A stretch of 64,000 bases of DNA from contig CM045758.1 in NCBI GenBank assembly GCA_025200525.1, positions 2,480,001 through 2,544,000 of the forward strand, read 5' to 3'. Under the pieces are notes generated by a model that had not been told where the DNA came from, did not search any database, and saw only the letters and a list, made by a program, of their open reading frames with translations. Below are positions 44,801 to 56,813 of the stretch, in pieces. Every line of letters begins with the position of its first letter. Within the stretch, counting starts at the first letter, position 1. A program made the translations under genes and the position numbers. The DNA is from Camellia lanceoleosa (taxonomy: Eukaryota; Streptophyta; Magnoliopsida; Ericales; Theaceae).

Positions 44801-44879
44801 CCTTGTGTAGTCCCTTTAATGGCCTTTTTAAGTTTATTTTTGTTCTCTGAAGAATGATGGCAGAGAAAGTGTAAACAAG

Positions 44880-46560
44880 ACTACTGTTTCTCTTTGATGG
44901 TAAATGATTTAAGTATTATTAATTTTAATATTTTTATTGATTGAAAATTTTATTTATTTATTTCCATTTATATTTTTTAAATTGTTTAACAGTTTTGAAT
45001 TTTTTATATTCTCAGTCATAGAAGTTTTTGTTCTATTTTGTTGATCATGTTGATTGAAAAAATAACAAATAACACAAAATAATAAAAAGTGTAGACGTTA
45101 TAATTTGAATTTTAAACTTATATTTTTATGAATTTTTTTTCATAGCAAACCGCCATATAAAAATCTACATGTTTACAATGTGAATTTTTTTTTTTTTTTA
45201 AAGTTTTATTGATGGAAACATGTAGACATTATGATGTGAAATTTTTAAATTTTTTTTTTAATTTTTTTTTTTATGGATGAATCAATTCTCTCTCTTAAAG
45301 TCTTTATTTGTTATTTGGGTTCTAGAGTTGTGTTCATATATCAATTGTGATGAATTAATTCTTCACTGTTTTTTTTTCAGTTCTTTCTCTCAATTTTTTG
45401 GACTGAAACTTTTTCTTTCTCAATTTCTTTTTATTTTATTTATTGTATTTTTTATTATAAAATATCAATTGTGATGAATCAATTCTCGTTGTTATGGAGA
45501 TCTTTAGTGGAGTGATCTAGAATCTTCTTATTGATGGCTAAGTGATAGTATTTCAAGTTGGGGATTGGGATTATATTTTGTAGGGTAGGTTTGGAAGAGA
45601 TGAGAGTTATAAGATGTGTGTTACTATGCTTTGAGACAATTTTAGGCATTAGGATCAATCTTGCAAGTAGTGACATCATTTTTTTTCCCTCTTTCTCAAT
45701 TTCTTTTTAATTTATAATATTTTTTATTATGATATATCAATTTTGATTGACCAATTCTCCTTCTCTCAAACTCTTATTTGTGTTTGATATGTATTACTAG
45801 CTAAAAAATTTTCTCCAATTTTCTCTCAATAAGAAGTTATATTATAAGATAAGGAAATTTTAAAATATTTTAAAATTAACAACAGAAAACATATAGGATA
45901 GCTATAAGATTATGCACAAGTAACAAATAATTTTCAATTAATTTGTTATATCAGATAAGGTTCAATTTATTTGTTTATTTTTTATACTTATTGATTAACA
46001 AATTATTTGTAGATAATAAGAAGGTTTCAAAAAATATTAAAATTGAAAAAATAATAATTTAAGATACCTTGAAAAACTATGTATGAGTATAGTTCTAAAT
46101 TTGATTCAGCAAATAAAAAATAAATTTATAGATAACAAGGAGGACACCAAAAGTTATTAAAATTAAAAATAGATATTTAATTTTTTTTTTCTTTCTTTCC
46201 AGTTCTCGCTCAATTTCTTTTTATTTCTTTCATTTTTCTTTTTCCATGATACATAATAAAGTTATCAAATTTAAAAATAGATATTTAATTTTTTTATGAT
46301 GTTTCTTATAATTTTATGAATTCATAATGTATATATATATATATTTGGTGGTGAAAATTTGGAAATATTGTATATTTTTAAAAGATTTGTGTATATTATA
46401 TTGTTCATATTTTTGTTTGAAATATATACCAAGTAAATGTTATATTACACATTGTTAGAAATATTTAGCTTGCATTACATTACGCTTATAATACATATGT
46501 ATATTATTATTAAAAAATATACATATGATACAAGAAAATTATTATTATTATAGATAATTA
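44880..46560. other. AT-rich intergenic DNA
   Basis: No gene recognised. Long T runs (45185-45200, 45249-45275) and 'tatatcaattgtgatgaatc' words repeated near 45337, 45462 and 45735 indicate old local duplications. Confidence 0.55.
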
Positions 46561-46600
46561 AACACATTCAATAAATTATGAATTCAACAAATATGTTTTG

Positions 46601-46860
46601 ATTCAAATTCAACAAATTCAACAAATTCAACATTCAACATTCAACAAATTCAACATTCAACATTCAACAAATATAATTAAAATTTCAACATTCACATTCA
46701 ACAAATTACCTATACTTAAAATTTCACAAATATAAACCATAACCCTAATTTATTCACAACCATAAACCCTAACCCTAACCCCACATTCATGAACCCTAAC
46801 CCTAATTTATTCACAAATATAAATCCTAACCCTAACCCCACATACATGAACCCTATCCCT
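46601..46860. repeat. ATTCAACA minisatellite followed by CCCTAA-rich blocks
   Basis: 46605-46670 is built of (A)ATTCAACA units. 46740-46860 holds two to three copies of 'aaccctaaccctaa(ccccaca)' separated by 'tttattcacaaatataaa'. The CCCTAA units are short and interrupted, so this is a telomere-box-like minisatellite, not a telomere. Confidence 0.8.
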
Positions 46861-46939
46861 CATTTATTCACATTTTCACAAACACAAATATATTGACAAA
46901 TATAAACTCTAATGCTAATTTATTCGCAGTAAAGTAGAT

Positions 46940-47130
46940 GATAGAGGGCATACCAACGAGAGAGACAGTACAGAGGGAGCTCGAGAGAGAGATAGAGCAG
47001 TGAGCTCGAGAGAGAGACAGCAGGGAGCTCGAGAGAGAGAGAACAGAGATAGAGCTCCAGAGAGAGAGAACAGAGAGAGAGCTCGAGACGAGACACAGAG
47101 GAGTAAGAGCGAGAGAGAGGCGAGAGAGAT
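46940..47130. repeat. GAGCTCGAGAGAGAG tandem repeat
   Basis: Seven or so irregular copies of GAGCTC(G/C)AGAGAGAGA with spacers 'cagcag/acagag/atagagcagt', unit 22-40 bp. Minus-strand translation gives a serine/leucine repeat and is not credited as a protein. Confidence 0.85.
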
Positions 47131-47164
47131 GGAAGTCGTGAATACAAAACACGGGGCTGGGGGC

Positions 47165-47612
47165 TTTTAAAATGCGTTTTAAAATCGTGGTTCACAACCA
47201 CGATTTCACTTAAGTTCCCCAAAATCGTGGTTACAAACTGCGAGTTCAGAACAAAATTTTTTTTTGATGAAATCGTGGTTAGAAACAGCGAGTTCAGAGC
47301 AAACGCATTTCGAATGAACTCGTGGTTCTGAAACGCGAGTTCAGACCAAAATTTTTTTGGGAAGAAATTAATTACAACTCGTGCTTCGAATCAAAAGAAA
47401 AAAAAATTTAATTAAACTCGCGGTTTGTAACCGCGAGTTCTTAAGCAAAGTCGCACTTCATAACAGCGATTTCAAGATTTGGCAAATCCGGGGGAAAAAG
47501 TGTTGAACTCGCGATTTCGAACCGCGATTTAGCCTATTTTGGAAAATCTTTCAAAAATAGGCTTAGTTTGGGAATTTCGTTACTATTTTGGCTTATTTTG
47601 GGAAATGGCCCA
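47165..47612. repeat. Hairpin-rich dispersed repeat, copy 2
   Basis: Same family and orientation as 17228-17665. The left part has its own set of inverted pairs (for example AAATCGTGGTT.CACAACCACGATTT at 47179-47207). The right part, from about 47365, matches copy 1 almost base for base to 'gggaaatggccc'. Both copies are followed within a few bases by CAATTGTC. Confidence 0.88.
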
Positions 47613-47876
47613 GACAATTGTCACTTAACTAAAAATTGTTATATTTTATCTAATTATTTTTTTTTAAAAAATTGTTTTAATTTAAACATTTTGTTACAAA
47701 TATAAAATAAAAGAGTGATAATTTTAGTTTAGGAATAAGAGAAATAAGACAAAATTATCGGGAAAAATTAAGATGGAAAACATTAATAAAAGAGAAAAAA
47801 AGAAGAACAGAAAAGATAAGCGAAATAGAATATTACAAATCAAAAATGTTTTAGAGTTTTAAAACTTGAGCTTTAA

Positions 47877-49054
47877 GGCCCTGTTTGTTTCACTGGATAT
47901 AAAATAGAGGATATAATATGATGTGATATTTAGTCAGGATATATAATGAATAGGATATGGGTATTGGATAATATATCCCCCAATTCATGTTTGTTGACTT
48001 GGTATATAAGATTGAATATATATTATATATGTTTGTTTTATAAAATATATTGTGGGATATAAACAAATAATTTCCAATATTACCCTCATAATATTATATT
48101 AAATTAAATAATAATATATTATATTAAATTCAAAATTTATATTAAATTATATTTTATTAAATTAAATTCAATAATATTATATTATATTAAATTCAAAATT
48201 TGTATTAAATTATATTAAATTAAATTAAATTAAATTCAATAATATTAAATTAAATTCAATAATTATATTATATTAAATTCAAAATTTTATAATAAATTAT
48301 ATTAAATAATATTCAATAATTATATTATATTAAATTTTAAAAATATATTAAATTATATTATGTTAGATAGAAAAAAGGGTAAATTGGACTTTTTAAATCA
48401 TATCCCAACCAAGGGGATATGATATAATTTTTTTGAGGGGGGGTGGAGTCCGGATTCTCGGCAGCCCTACCCGGCAGCCCCCTAAAACGACGTCGTTTTG
48501 GGGGTTTTTTGTTTTTTCTTTCTTCTTCTTCGTTCTTTTTCTCTCTCTTCGAACCAGAGGGGAGGGGAGAGGGAGAAGAGAGAGGAAGGAGAGGAAGAGG
48601 GAAGAAGGGAAGGGCCGGACTGGAGGGGGCCATAACCACTGGGGGAGGAGGAGGAGGAGGAGGAGGAGGCGGAGGCGGCGGTGCAGCTGCTGCGACGAGG
48701 CGATGAGCTGCGACGGCGAGCTCGCAGCCTCCTCCTGCGATGGCAAGCCAGACGACGGCGATGGCCGAAAGAGAAGAGAGAGAAAGCAAGAACGAAGAAG
48801 AAGAAAAGAAAAAAAAAAAAAACCACCAAAACGACATCGTTTTGGGGGGTTGATGGGAACGGCCGCTAGAAATAGCGGCCAAGGATCCTGATTCGGGGGG
48901 AGTGGTGGTATTGCATATCCTTCACTTTTGGAGGATATACAATCCCATAGTATATTATATCCTCTTTAAAAAAAAATTGCAAACATGGGATATGTGGTTC
49001 TCACAGAATATAATATCCAATCCCACCATTTATATCCTGGAATCAAATAGGGCC
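47877..49054. mobile_element. PIF/Harbinger-like element (TSD TAA) carrying a nested GA-rich element
   Basis: Ends are GGCCCTGTTTGTTTCACTGG (left) and, inverse, GGCCCTATTTGATTCCAGGA (right), flanked by TAA at 47874-47876 and 49055-49057. Subterminal 'ggatata(taat)' words are repeated inward from both ends. 48430-48900 is an unrelated GA-rich block. No transposase. Confidence 0.85.
48430..48900. mobile_element. GA-rich element with AAAACGACGTCGTTTT caps, copy 2
   Basis: The left cap is AAAACGACGTCGTTTTGGGG (48484-48503), the right cap AAAACGACATCGTTTTGGGG (48829-48848). The interior is purine-rich with (GGA)n near 48646-48670, and on the minus strand contains 'tatggccccctccagtccg', also in copy 1. 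Flanking 'gattctcgg...' and 'gatcctgattcggggg' are similar to the outer ends of copy 1. It sits inside the Harbinger-like element, so it is a later insertion or part of its cargo. Confidence 0.65.
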
Positions 49055-49187
49055 TAAAGGAGTTTTAGGGGTGGGCCTTACACCATTGATATGATGTTTT
49101 GATTTTGTTTTGTTTTATTTTTTTTATTTTATTTAACCTTAGCCACATCACTAAAATTTTCTTCAGAGTTTAAAATTTAGAATTCTC

Positions 49188-49533
49188 TATCATTGTAGTA
49201 TCACAAACCCAGTGGCCTCATCGAGATTTGGCCCTCCATCATTGTGTTATCACAAATCCAGTGCCTCATCGAGATTTGGCTTCCTTCCTCAACCTCTTAC
49301 CCTTTCCAAATTTCCTTTCTTTCTCTAGGAAATATTTGAGACTCTCAATTTTAATGATATAATATAATAGGATATGTGTTAATTTTTAATTTGTTTCATA
49401 TTTAATAATGATGGATTCAACTCCTCCCTCTCTCTCTCTAAGGAAATATTTGAGACTCTAATGATATAAGATAACATGATATGTGTCAATTTTTAATTTG
49501 TTACATATTTGATAATGATGGATTCAACTCCTC
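49188..49533. repeat. Two adjacent tandem duplications
   Basis: 49188-49236 and 49237-49284 are two copies of a 49-bp unit ('cactcatcgagatttggc' theme). 49328-49419 and 49440-49530 are two copies of a ~115-bp unit ('aggaaatatttgagactct...gatggattcaactcctc'). Confidence 0.8.
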
Positions 49534-50045
49534 TATCACATCATTATGAGTTGTATGTATATAAATTGTGTGAATTTCTAATATTATTCGTTTTTATGAG
49601 GTATTTTGAGAAGATAGTTAAAAGTTAACTTTTTGACTTTTTTTAAAAAATCATATAAAAAATATGAGAGATAATGTGATCTAAAATAGGTTAAAAATTG
49701 AAAAATAACTTTTAACTTACTTTCAAAAGAGGCCTATATACATATATTAGCAGGTACACACGCAATGGGTGTGTAATTTTAAAAAATATAATAATATAAA
49801 AATAATGGTAAAAAAATATGAATAATAATAAAAAAAATACACATATTATTTATTGCTCAAATAATAAAGACTTACTTTTCCAATTTTATGATATTAATTC
49901 AAGTCTTATCCTCATCTTTTCTACATAATCAAGCTGCCTTCTATACGTATTAGAATAGATACATACCTATGAATCTGGTGTGTATATCTGTATCTCTATC
50001 TATATACGCCTATGTGCTGAGATGTACCAAATTTGTTATCAGCAA

Positions 50046-50190
50046 TGTTAGATATCATAAAAAAATCTTTCATAAAAATTTTGTAATTCTTACATTACAC
50101 TTAGAATAAAACACTATACACTAATTAATCAAATAATTCAAAAATGATAAATCTTACATAATCATTTTCATAAAAAAAATTTCATTATTC
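50046..50190. mobile_element. Fold-back MITE, copy 1
   Basis: The element reads as a long inverted repeat: 'atcataaaaaaatctttcat' at the left and 'ttttcataaaaaaaatttca' at the right. The centre shares 'ttacacttagaataaa.cac' with a second copy at 61553-61705. Confidence 0.6.
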
Positions 50191-50479
50191 CTAATTTTTC
50201 TCATTTGTTGTTATTGGATTTGATTACACAAAGTTTGGTGCTGTAATTAATTGAGTATTAGGCGTTTACTGTCATTAAGATCTCAAGAGTTTGATAGCAA
50301 TCGAACATACATATGGCCCAGTCAGAGAAAACAGAGAAGATGGCCCTATCTTCTTCTTCTTCTGTGTTGGCTTTTTGTTTCTCTCTCTCTCTTTCTCTCA
50401 GCGGGTTTTTTTGCGATCTCCGGTTTTTGGGTTTTCGTTAGCGCTATTCTCTCTCCGCACTATTGAATCTGTCAAACCG

Positions 50480-50483
50480 TCCG

Positions 50484-50524
<41 letters not shown>

Positions 50525-51233
50525 CTACTTTACATTCTACTAGCAAGTTTATATCTTGTTTCTTCTTTGTGTTTATTTATGGGTTTTGTTGGATTGACTG
50601 GTGTTCGATCTGCTAAAGAGGTGTTGCTTTCTCTCTAATTGGGGAATTTTGAGTGTTTCCGAAACATTCCCAGGCGTCGAATTCTCGATTTGGTTAAAGA
50701 TTTTGTGTACTTGAGATCTTTGATCCAACTCCGCCTAATTGGTTATGGGTGTGGTGAATTTTGGTTTTTGATTTGGGTATGCATTCATTCAAGGGGGAGG
50801 CTTTTGCAAAGGGAAAAAGACAGGGATTTTGATTTTTTTGCTTTAAGAGAATAGAAGAAAGGAAAGGGCAAATAGATCTCTGATCCATTCCATTCCATTA
50901 GCTTTTTCATAAAGCAAAGGGAAACGGTTGGTGGAGATTGACATAATATATATATATATATATTTTGTGCTTATTGAAAGTGCTTTCCTTTTTAGATTTG
51001 GGAATTGAATTTGCAGTGTTCTTCCGCATCTACTCCGGGTCGCGTTAATTGGATTTGATTGCATGATTGAAGGGGGGGTTAAAAGCTGAAATTTAGCCTG
51101 CAAAAAAAGAAAACAAAGTTTTTTTGTAGGGATTTTCTGGACAGTTTTTGTGACGGATTCGTCTACTGAAAATAGGGGGTGTGACTGCATAGCTGGTCTG
51201 GAGTGCATATTAAATATTATCAGGGCCCTTAGG
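50480..51233 (+). promoter_or_regulatory. 5' leader region of the PP2C gene
   Basis: It contains a (CT)n microsatellite (50488-50520), an (AT)n stretch (50948-50962) and an acceptor-like 'tttttttgtag' at about 51129, which could end a 5' UTR intron. Several short upstream ATGs are present. The transcription start is not defined by sequence. Confidence 0.4.
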
Positions 51234-54200
51234 ATGGGGTCCTGCTTGTCTTCCGATAGCAGGAGCCCTCCCCCAAGTTCCCCTCTGGGGATTAGGAAGA
51301 AGAAGGTCTCAAAGAAGAGACCCGGGTCTCGTAATTCTTCCTTTGATTGCAGGAGGGAAGAACAGTTGCATAGGATTCCGGGGCGAATGTTCTTGAATGG
51401 GTCCACTGAAGTCGCTTCACTCTTTACCCAGCAAGGCAAGAAAGGGACCAATCAAGACGCCATGATTGTTTGGGAGGTTGGCTTTTTCATCCCCTTTTAT
51501 TTTATAATATAATATAATATAATGGTTGAAATAGATCTTCATACTGTGTCTCTTGAATATTATTATTATATATATATGCTTTGCTCATGGTTGCTGCAAC
51601 CTCAATATAATATTTGCTTGTGCAGCTGGTACAATTACATGTATAAATGATGTCTTGCTTTTGATAGGAAATAACTACTTCTTAAAATCTGATTCCATCT
51701 TTGCTCAACTTAATATTTTATCCCCATTCTTTTGTCTTACTGTCTTACGTGTCTTGCACTGTGATTTATTCAGCTCTTGGACAATCCGCTTTTCTAGCTC
51801 AAGAAGCAGCAATTTTATATTAATTGGCGGCAGTTTTTACATTTTTTTTTAAAACGTTCAGGATATTATACAATATTTCAGTTGCTTCACAAAACCATGC
51901 TTTTAGAGTGGCAAATTTGATCTCTAAAATGTCCCTAGTAAGCTTTTGCTTTTGAGTTCGTGTCTGAGAGACAAAAGAATTAGCCCACCTTCATTGTCAT
52001 AACTCAAGGTTCCCCATTCAGAAAGACATTACTTTAATCTTACAAGTGCCCAAAACCAGTTTTACGTTGTTGGGATTCCTGTGGTAGATGTCAGATTATG
52101 AAGCATGTGTACTCTGAAAATGTTGCCGTACTCATACTGGGTACTTACCGGATACTGATACTCGTATCGATAGGGTTGCATGTGTACCGGGTACTCGAAA
52201 TAAGCATCGAATACTTTTTATACATTTTTTGGTAGTTGGGTACCCATAGATACTTCATGGATACATCGGGAGTACACCAAGTTATGGGATATTGGTGAGG
52301 ATACGTTTAATTTATTAGAGACTTGAAATTGCAAATCCTTTATTTGATGTCCAGAGATAAAAGATATATTATTCAATGATGAAATTAATGTAAGTAAAAA
52401 CTAAAATTTCAAGTTTTTAAATTTTGTTTAGCTTACTTTTAGAATGAAACTTTATTTTATAATTTTTCCTATTTAATGGCATTAAAATAGATTCTTTTAG
52501 CCTCCGTTTGGGAAGTGGGTTGGCTTTTTGGCTTTTTTTGGCTATTTTAGTCTGGGCTAAAAAGCTTAGTTTGTGAAGGGCTTTTTGACTTTTTGGCTTT
52601 TTTTGTGAGAGAAGAGTGTAATGATTATGGGTTGGATGTAATGTTTTGTTTGTTGTGGCTAAAATAGCCTATTTTGTCTTTTGTGGTTAAAATAGCCAAA
52701 AAAGTCGCAAACTCATTTTGTCTTTTGTAATTTCTCCTTTTAGTTTTGATATTGAACTTTCGTTTGTAGATTGGATCTCAAACTATAAATTATAAAAAAT
52801 AAAAAATTTATTGATGTATCTTAGCCTTACCCATATCCTATTTTTTTAAGGTTTTTCCGTATCGGTGTACCTGTATCGTACTCGTATCAGTATCCGTACC
52901 CACACCCGTGCTTCATAGATGTCAGATGATTGCATCCTTATCTTGACTTCCGCTTGTTATCCTTTTAACTGCACCTTTCCATTCAATTCTTTGAGTTATT
53001 GACCATGATTATTTGCTCTGATTGTGCTCTTGAGTATCATTGTATCTTAATGGTACATGCCCTTATGGTACTTTGAATTGGATATTACTTATTAGATAGT
53101 AAATTCACTATGACATATTGGATGCTGGACAAATGAATCAGATTGGCTTTGTACACTAGAAAATATAGAGTTGATAAATTAACAAGAAAAAGAAAATCTC
53201 ATCTAACATGATCTCTAAAAGATATCCATTGTTTGTTACTAATGGGCACACTTTCAGAGTTGGATATTCAAAAGAGCTATTTTTGTTTTTATAGTTTCTT
53301 GGGCTTAATCAGGGAAGGCTAAGAAATAATTTTTTTTATTTTTTTTCTTTTCAGATCTGCCTGCATAGTGTCTTTGTATATGTATACGTTATGTGAGCAA
53401 ATCAGTTGATGCTTCACAGCAGCTTTGTCAAACGACATGTATTACAACTCTGTTTTTCATATTGATCCACTTCCTTATTATAAGTTTTTGGCTAGATAGA
53501 CACGTTACTAACTATTATGAAATTGGATTTCCAGAATTTTGGCTCAAGAGCAGACAGAATCTTTTGTGGCGTTTTCGATGGGCATGGTCCTTATGGTCAC
53601 ATGGTTGCAAGGAGGGTGAGAGATTCCCTCCCCTCGAAATTGAATGCACATTGGGAACTTAATATGAAGAGTGATGAAGTTCTCAAAGAGATCAGCCTTA
53701 GTAAGACTGGTAGCATGAACTCTGAAGGTACTTCCTTTGTATCTGCTGATGAGGAAGCCGGGCTCTCCTTTGATGTTGAAGAAACCGAAAAGCAGCCAGA
53801 GATCTTTCAGACATTGAAAGAGTCCATCCTGAAGGCATTTAAAGTCATGGATAAGGAACTGAAAATGTACACAAATATTGACTGCTTTTGCAGTGGGACA
53901 ACTGCAGTAACACTGGTGAAACAGGTAATTTTTTACTGATTTAAAATTTTACAATTTGATTCCAGATCCAGGCGGATGTTGGGGGGAATTTTTTCCTAGT
54001 CATGAATGCCTGACTGTTTTGTACAGGGCCAGTATCTTGTGATTGGAAATGTTGGGGACTCGAGGGCTGTACTGGGTACAAGAGATGAAGACGATTCTAT
54101 TGTTGCGGTTCAGTTAACAGTGGACCTCAAACCAAATCTTCCAGGTCTCTACTCTACTCTCTGTCTGTCTCTCTCTCTCACTGTATATATATACATGCAT

Positions 54201-56262
54201 ATATGTTCTGAAAATATTGTTCGAAGTCTTGAAACACTTCCAATGGAGTTTCTTTTTAAATTACAATATGTATGTATGTATGTATGTATAGAGTTGAGTG
54301 GAAAAGACGGATTCATGTAGTTGACACCATTTGATGGGACTTAAGGCTTGGTTTGGTTATGCTGAAGCTGGTTTGTTCTGGTGAAACAATTATGTTATAG
54401 GGTTAGAAACACTTCCATTGGCCTCATGTGGTTACATTTTCCGTCAGTTTGGACGGAAATTGTGCCACACGCACGTGCGTGCTTTGAGAGTTGGCAAGAA
54501 AAAAATTTGAGTAAAAGTCAAATTTTGATGTGGTTATATATGTATATGTATAACATTGCATATATAAGTTTATGTATATATGCATATGTATATATATAAT
54601 TCAAAATGTGATTAAATTAGAGATTAGGTTAAAAAGTTGGAAAGTAGATTTGAAAATTAGGGTTATGTGGGGTTGGTATATGTGGATTAATTGGTTAATA
54701 TGTGATTAAGTTAAAAAAGATGTATAAAAAAATAGACAGAAAGAAGATTGCGTAGGGGCATAAAGGACATTTGCACTTGCCGTTAATGTAGTTGACATTG
54801 CATTTAAGTCCAAAACCACATGGGATCTCTTTGACTATTTTGAACGATAGAAGGGGTAAAGTGCTCCAAGTACCCAGCTCTTACTTTCAGAATGCTCTGC
54901 TTGAGACATAAAGATGCTGTGTCACCAATTTTCCAGTTATTCTTGCATTTCTTCTGCTTTTCATTTCTTAGCCTTCTTAATTCATGTGACGAAGGTCTCT
55001 CTCATAAGACATGATGGAACTAAAGCAGAAAAATTATGTAATCTTTTGGTTAGATTAGAGTCCTGCATTTATAGTACCCTGATCGGTTAATTTTCCACAG
55101 CCTGCACTGTTCAAAATTTGGCATACAAAGTCTAATACATTTCACTAAAATTATTAAACATTATTATAGTAGGGATAATGTCGGCTGCGATTTGTGTGAA
55201 CCTTCTGTTGGGAAAAACCTCAAATGTGTTTAACAATAAATTATTGTTGAGGATAATATGGCAGTTATGGAGGTCAAAATGACATTTTGGTTGGGTGGAG
55301 GTGGTTGCATCTTTATTTGAATGGTGATACAGACTTTACTTGCATTTTCGGTGACTCGCTTATGTTGCATGTTTCTCTAATTACGGTGTTTTATTCATTG
55401 CTTGATTTTGTTCTATAATTGTTTTTAATGTACATGCTTCTCATCCTAAAGCATGCTTCAGATGTTGAAGAAAATCAATTTCTTTACGGATAGAGCTTTC
55501 TAAAATTGATATTTATGACTTTTTGTTACACTTCTTTTCTGATATGTGGTATGTGGAAAATGATTTTTTTTTTCCCCTCTCTTTTTACATTATAAAATAA
55601 AATTGTAGCTGTAATGTAAAAAATGAAGAAATAATATTTTCCAAATCTCAAGGGATGCTAGTGTAATTTACCCATTTGTTTGCATGTCTTTAAAATATTG
55701 TTTTGTTGGTGTGTTTGTATCATATTATTATATCGGTATCCCATCTTCGCTGCCCTACTACTTAGATATTTACCTGTTTATGTACTGGGAGCACTGATTC
55801 ATACAAATTGGAACTCTTTTCTTTGTTTTCTCTTTCCTTTTTATTTTATGGGCTAATATTTTCCATAAATTTTCAACTGTATATAAGGTACACAAATCTA
55901 AGTTTGAACATCTTTGTCTCTAGTTCTTAATCCATTCCTTTTCTTTAACCTTGCAGCGGAAGCGGAGAGGATTAGAAAATGTAAAGGCCGTGTGTTTGCC
56001 CTTCGAGATGAACCTGAGGTTGCCCGAGTTTGGCTGCCAAACAATGATTCCCCTGGACTTGCAATGGCCCGTGCTTTTGGAGATTTCTGCCTCAAAGATT
56101 TTGGACTTATCTCTGTGCCTGAAATTACTTTTCGATGTCTAACCGACAAGGATGAGTTTGTTGTCTTGGCAACAGATGGGGTATGATACCAGATTTAGCT
56201 GTCTTTTAACAATTTGTGTTGAGTTTGATTTATGCTTGCTTCTTTTCAGGTCTAAACTTACA

Positions 56263-56300
<38 letters not shown>

Positions 56301-56813
56301 CAATTATCACAGATTTGGGATGTGCTTTCAAATAATGAAGTGGTAGACATTGTAGCATCTGCCCCATCGCGTTCCACTGCTGCTCGAGCTCTTGTTGAGT
56401 CTGCAGTTCGAGCATGGAGGCGTAAATACCCTACTTCCAAAGTCGATGATTGCGCTGTGGTTTGTCTCTTCCTAGATTCATGCTCAGACAACAATTTATC
56501 CACTGCTTTCAATACCAAATCCAAAGAGAAAATTGTTCCAACAGAGCAAGGCAACATTCGCAGTGTGAAAGATGATGATTTCCCAACTGAGCTGGTTCGT
56601 TCTGGAACTGTTCGAGGTGATGAAGAAACTGTTACAGAAGAAAACAAAGAGGAGGAAGGCTTGGGAAATGAGGAAGAAATGCAAATGGAATCAGGAATTG
56701 AGTGGTCTGCTCTGGAAGGAGTGTCTCGGGTAAACACACTATTGACTTTGCCCAGGTATGTTCCTGGTAAAGAGGAGAAGAAAGCTTCCTCAGAGACTAA
56801 GTCTCGGAAATGA
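51234..56813 (+). CDS. Protein phosphatase 2C (plant clade E type)
   Basis: A Mg/Mn-dependent Ser/Thr phosphatase. Exons 51234-51476, 53535-53924, 54027-54144, 55957-56180 and 56313-56813 join in frame to 491 aa. All PP2C motifs are present: GTNQDAM (Asp75), FCGVFDGHGPYG (Asp96-Gly97), CSGTTAV, GNVGDSRAV (Asp222), LAMARAFGD (Asp293) and ATDGIWDVLSN (Asp324). Metal-binding aspartates are intact, so activity is expected. The N-terminus MGSCLSSDSR has Gly2 for myristoylation and Cys4 for palmitoylation, which predicts membrane attachment. A basic KKKVSKKRPGSR segment and 'PGRMFLNGS' follow, as in Arabidopsis clade E members such as At3g02750. The C-terminal ~110 residues are acidic, family-variable, and end in a Lys/Ser-rich tail. 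Intron 1 (2.06 kb) contains a MULE-like insertion. Intron 4 has (TG)n next to its acceptor. Confidence 0.95.
52097..52916. mobile_element. MULE-like element in PP2C intron 1
   Basis: Ends are ATGAAGCATGTGTAC (left) and ATGAAGCACGGGTGT (right, inverse), followed inward by repeated 'GATACTGATACGAGTA' words on both sides. AGATGTCAGAT lies at 52086-52096 and 52917-52927; Mutator-like elements make duplications of about 9-11 bp. No transposase ORF. It may contain a second small insertion ('gcctccgtttgggaagtggg' at 52501). Confidence 0.75.
56268..56299. repeat. (TG)n microsatellite at PP2C intron 4 acceptor
   Basis: About 15 TG units end 13 bp before the acceptor at 56312 in a 132-bp intron. Confidence 0.92.

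Larger units (their letters stand above)
42071..44860 (+). mobile_element. LTR of a 'TGTAGACACC' retrotransposon (right end unresolved)
   Basis: It starts TGTAGACACCCCATTTTTGA at 42071, a common plant Ty3/gypsy LTR start. The U3-like part (42290-42860) holds more than a dozen GACCACTTTT/AAAAGTGGT motifs. A TATA box (CTATAAAAG near 42996) and pyrimidine-rich DNA follow. A ~155-bp degenerate tandem array fills 43560-44800. No primer binding site, gag or pol follows, so it is a solo or truncated LTR. The right end was not located; coordinates are approximate. Confidence 0.6.

Noticed and set aside
46740..46860. Interstitial telomere
   Set aside because: CCCTAA units are few, interrupted by AT-rich spacer, and six- rather than seven-base repeats; better called a telo-box minisatellite.
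46868..47222. Ser/Leu-rich minus-strand ORFs of 94-100 aa
   Set aside because: Translate the GAGCTCGAGAGAGAG tandem repeat; no family.
48358..48891. ORFs up to 174 aa with poly-Pro/poly-Gly
   Set aside because: Same GA-rich repeat family; (GGA)n expansions, no domain.
56258..56737. 159-aa minus-strand ORF opposite the PP2C last exon
   Set aside because: Antisense shadow of a conserved coding exon, starting in the (TG)n repeat.
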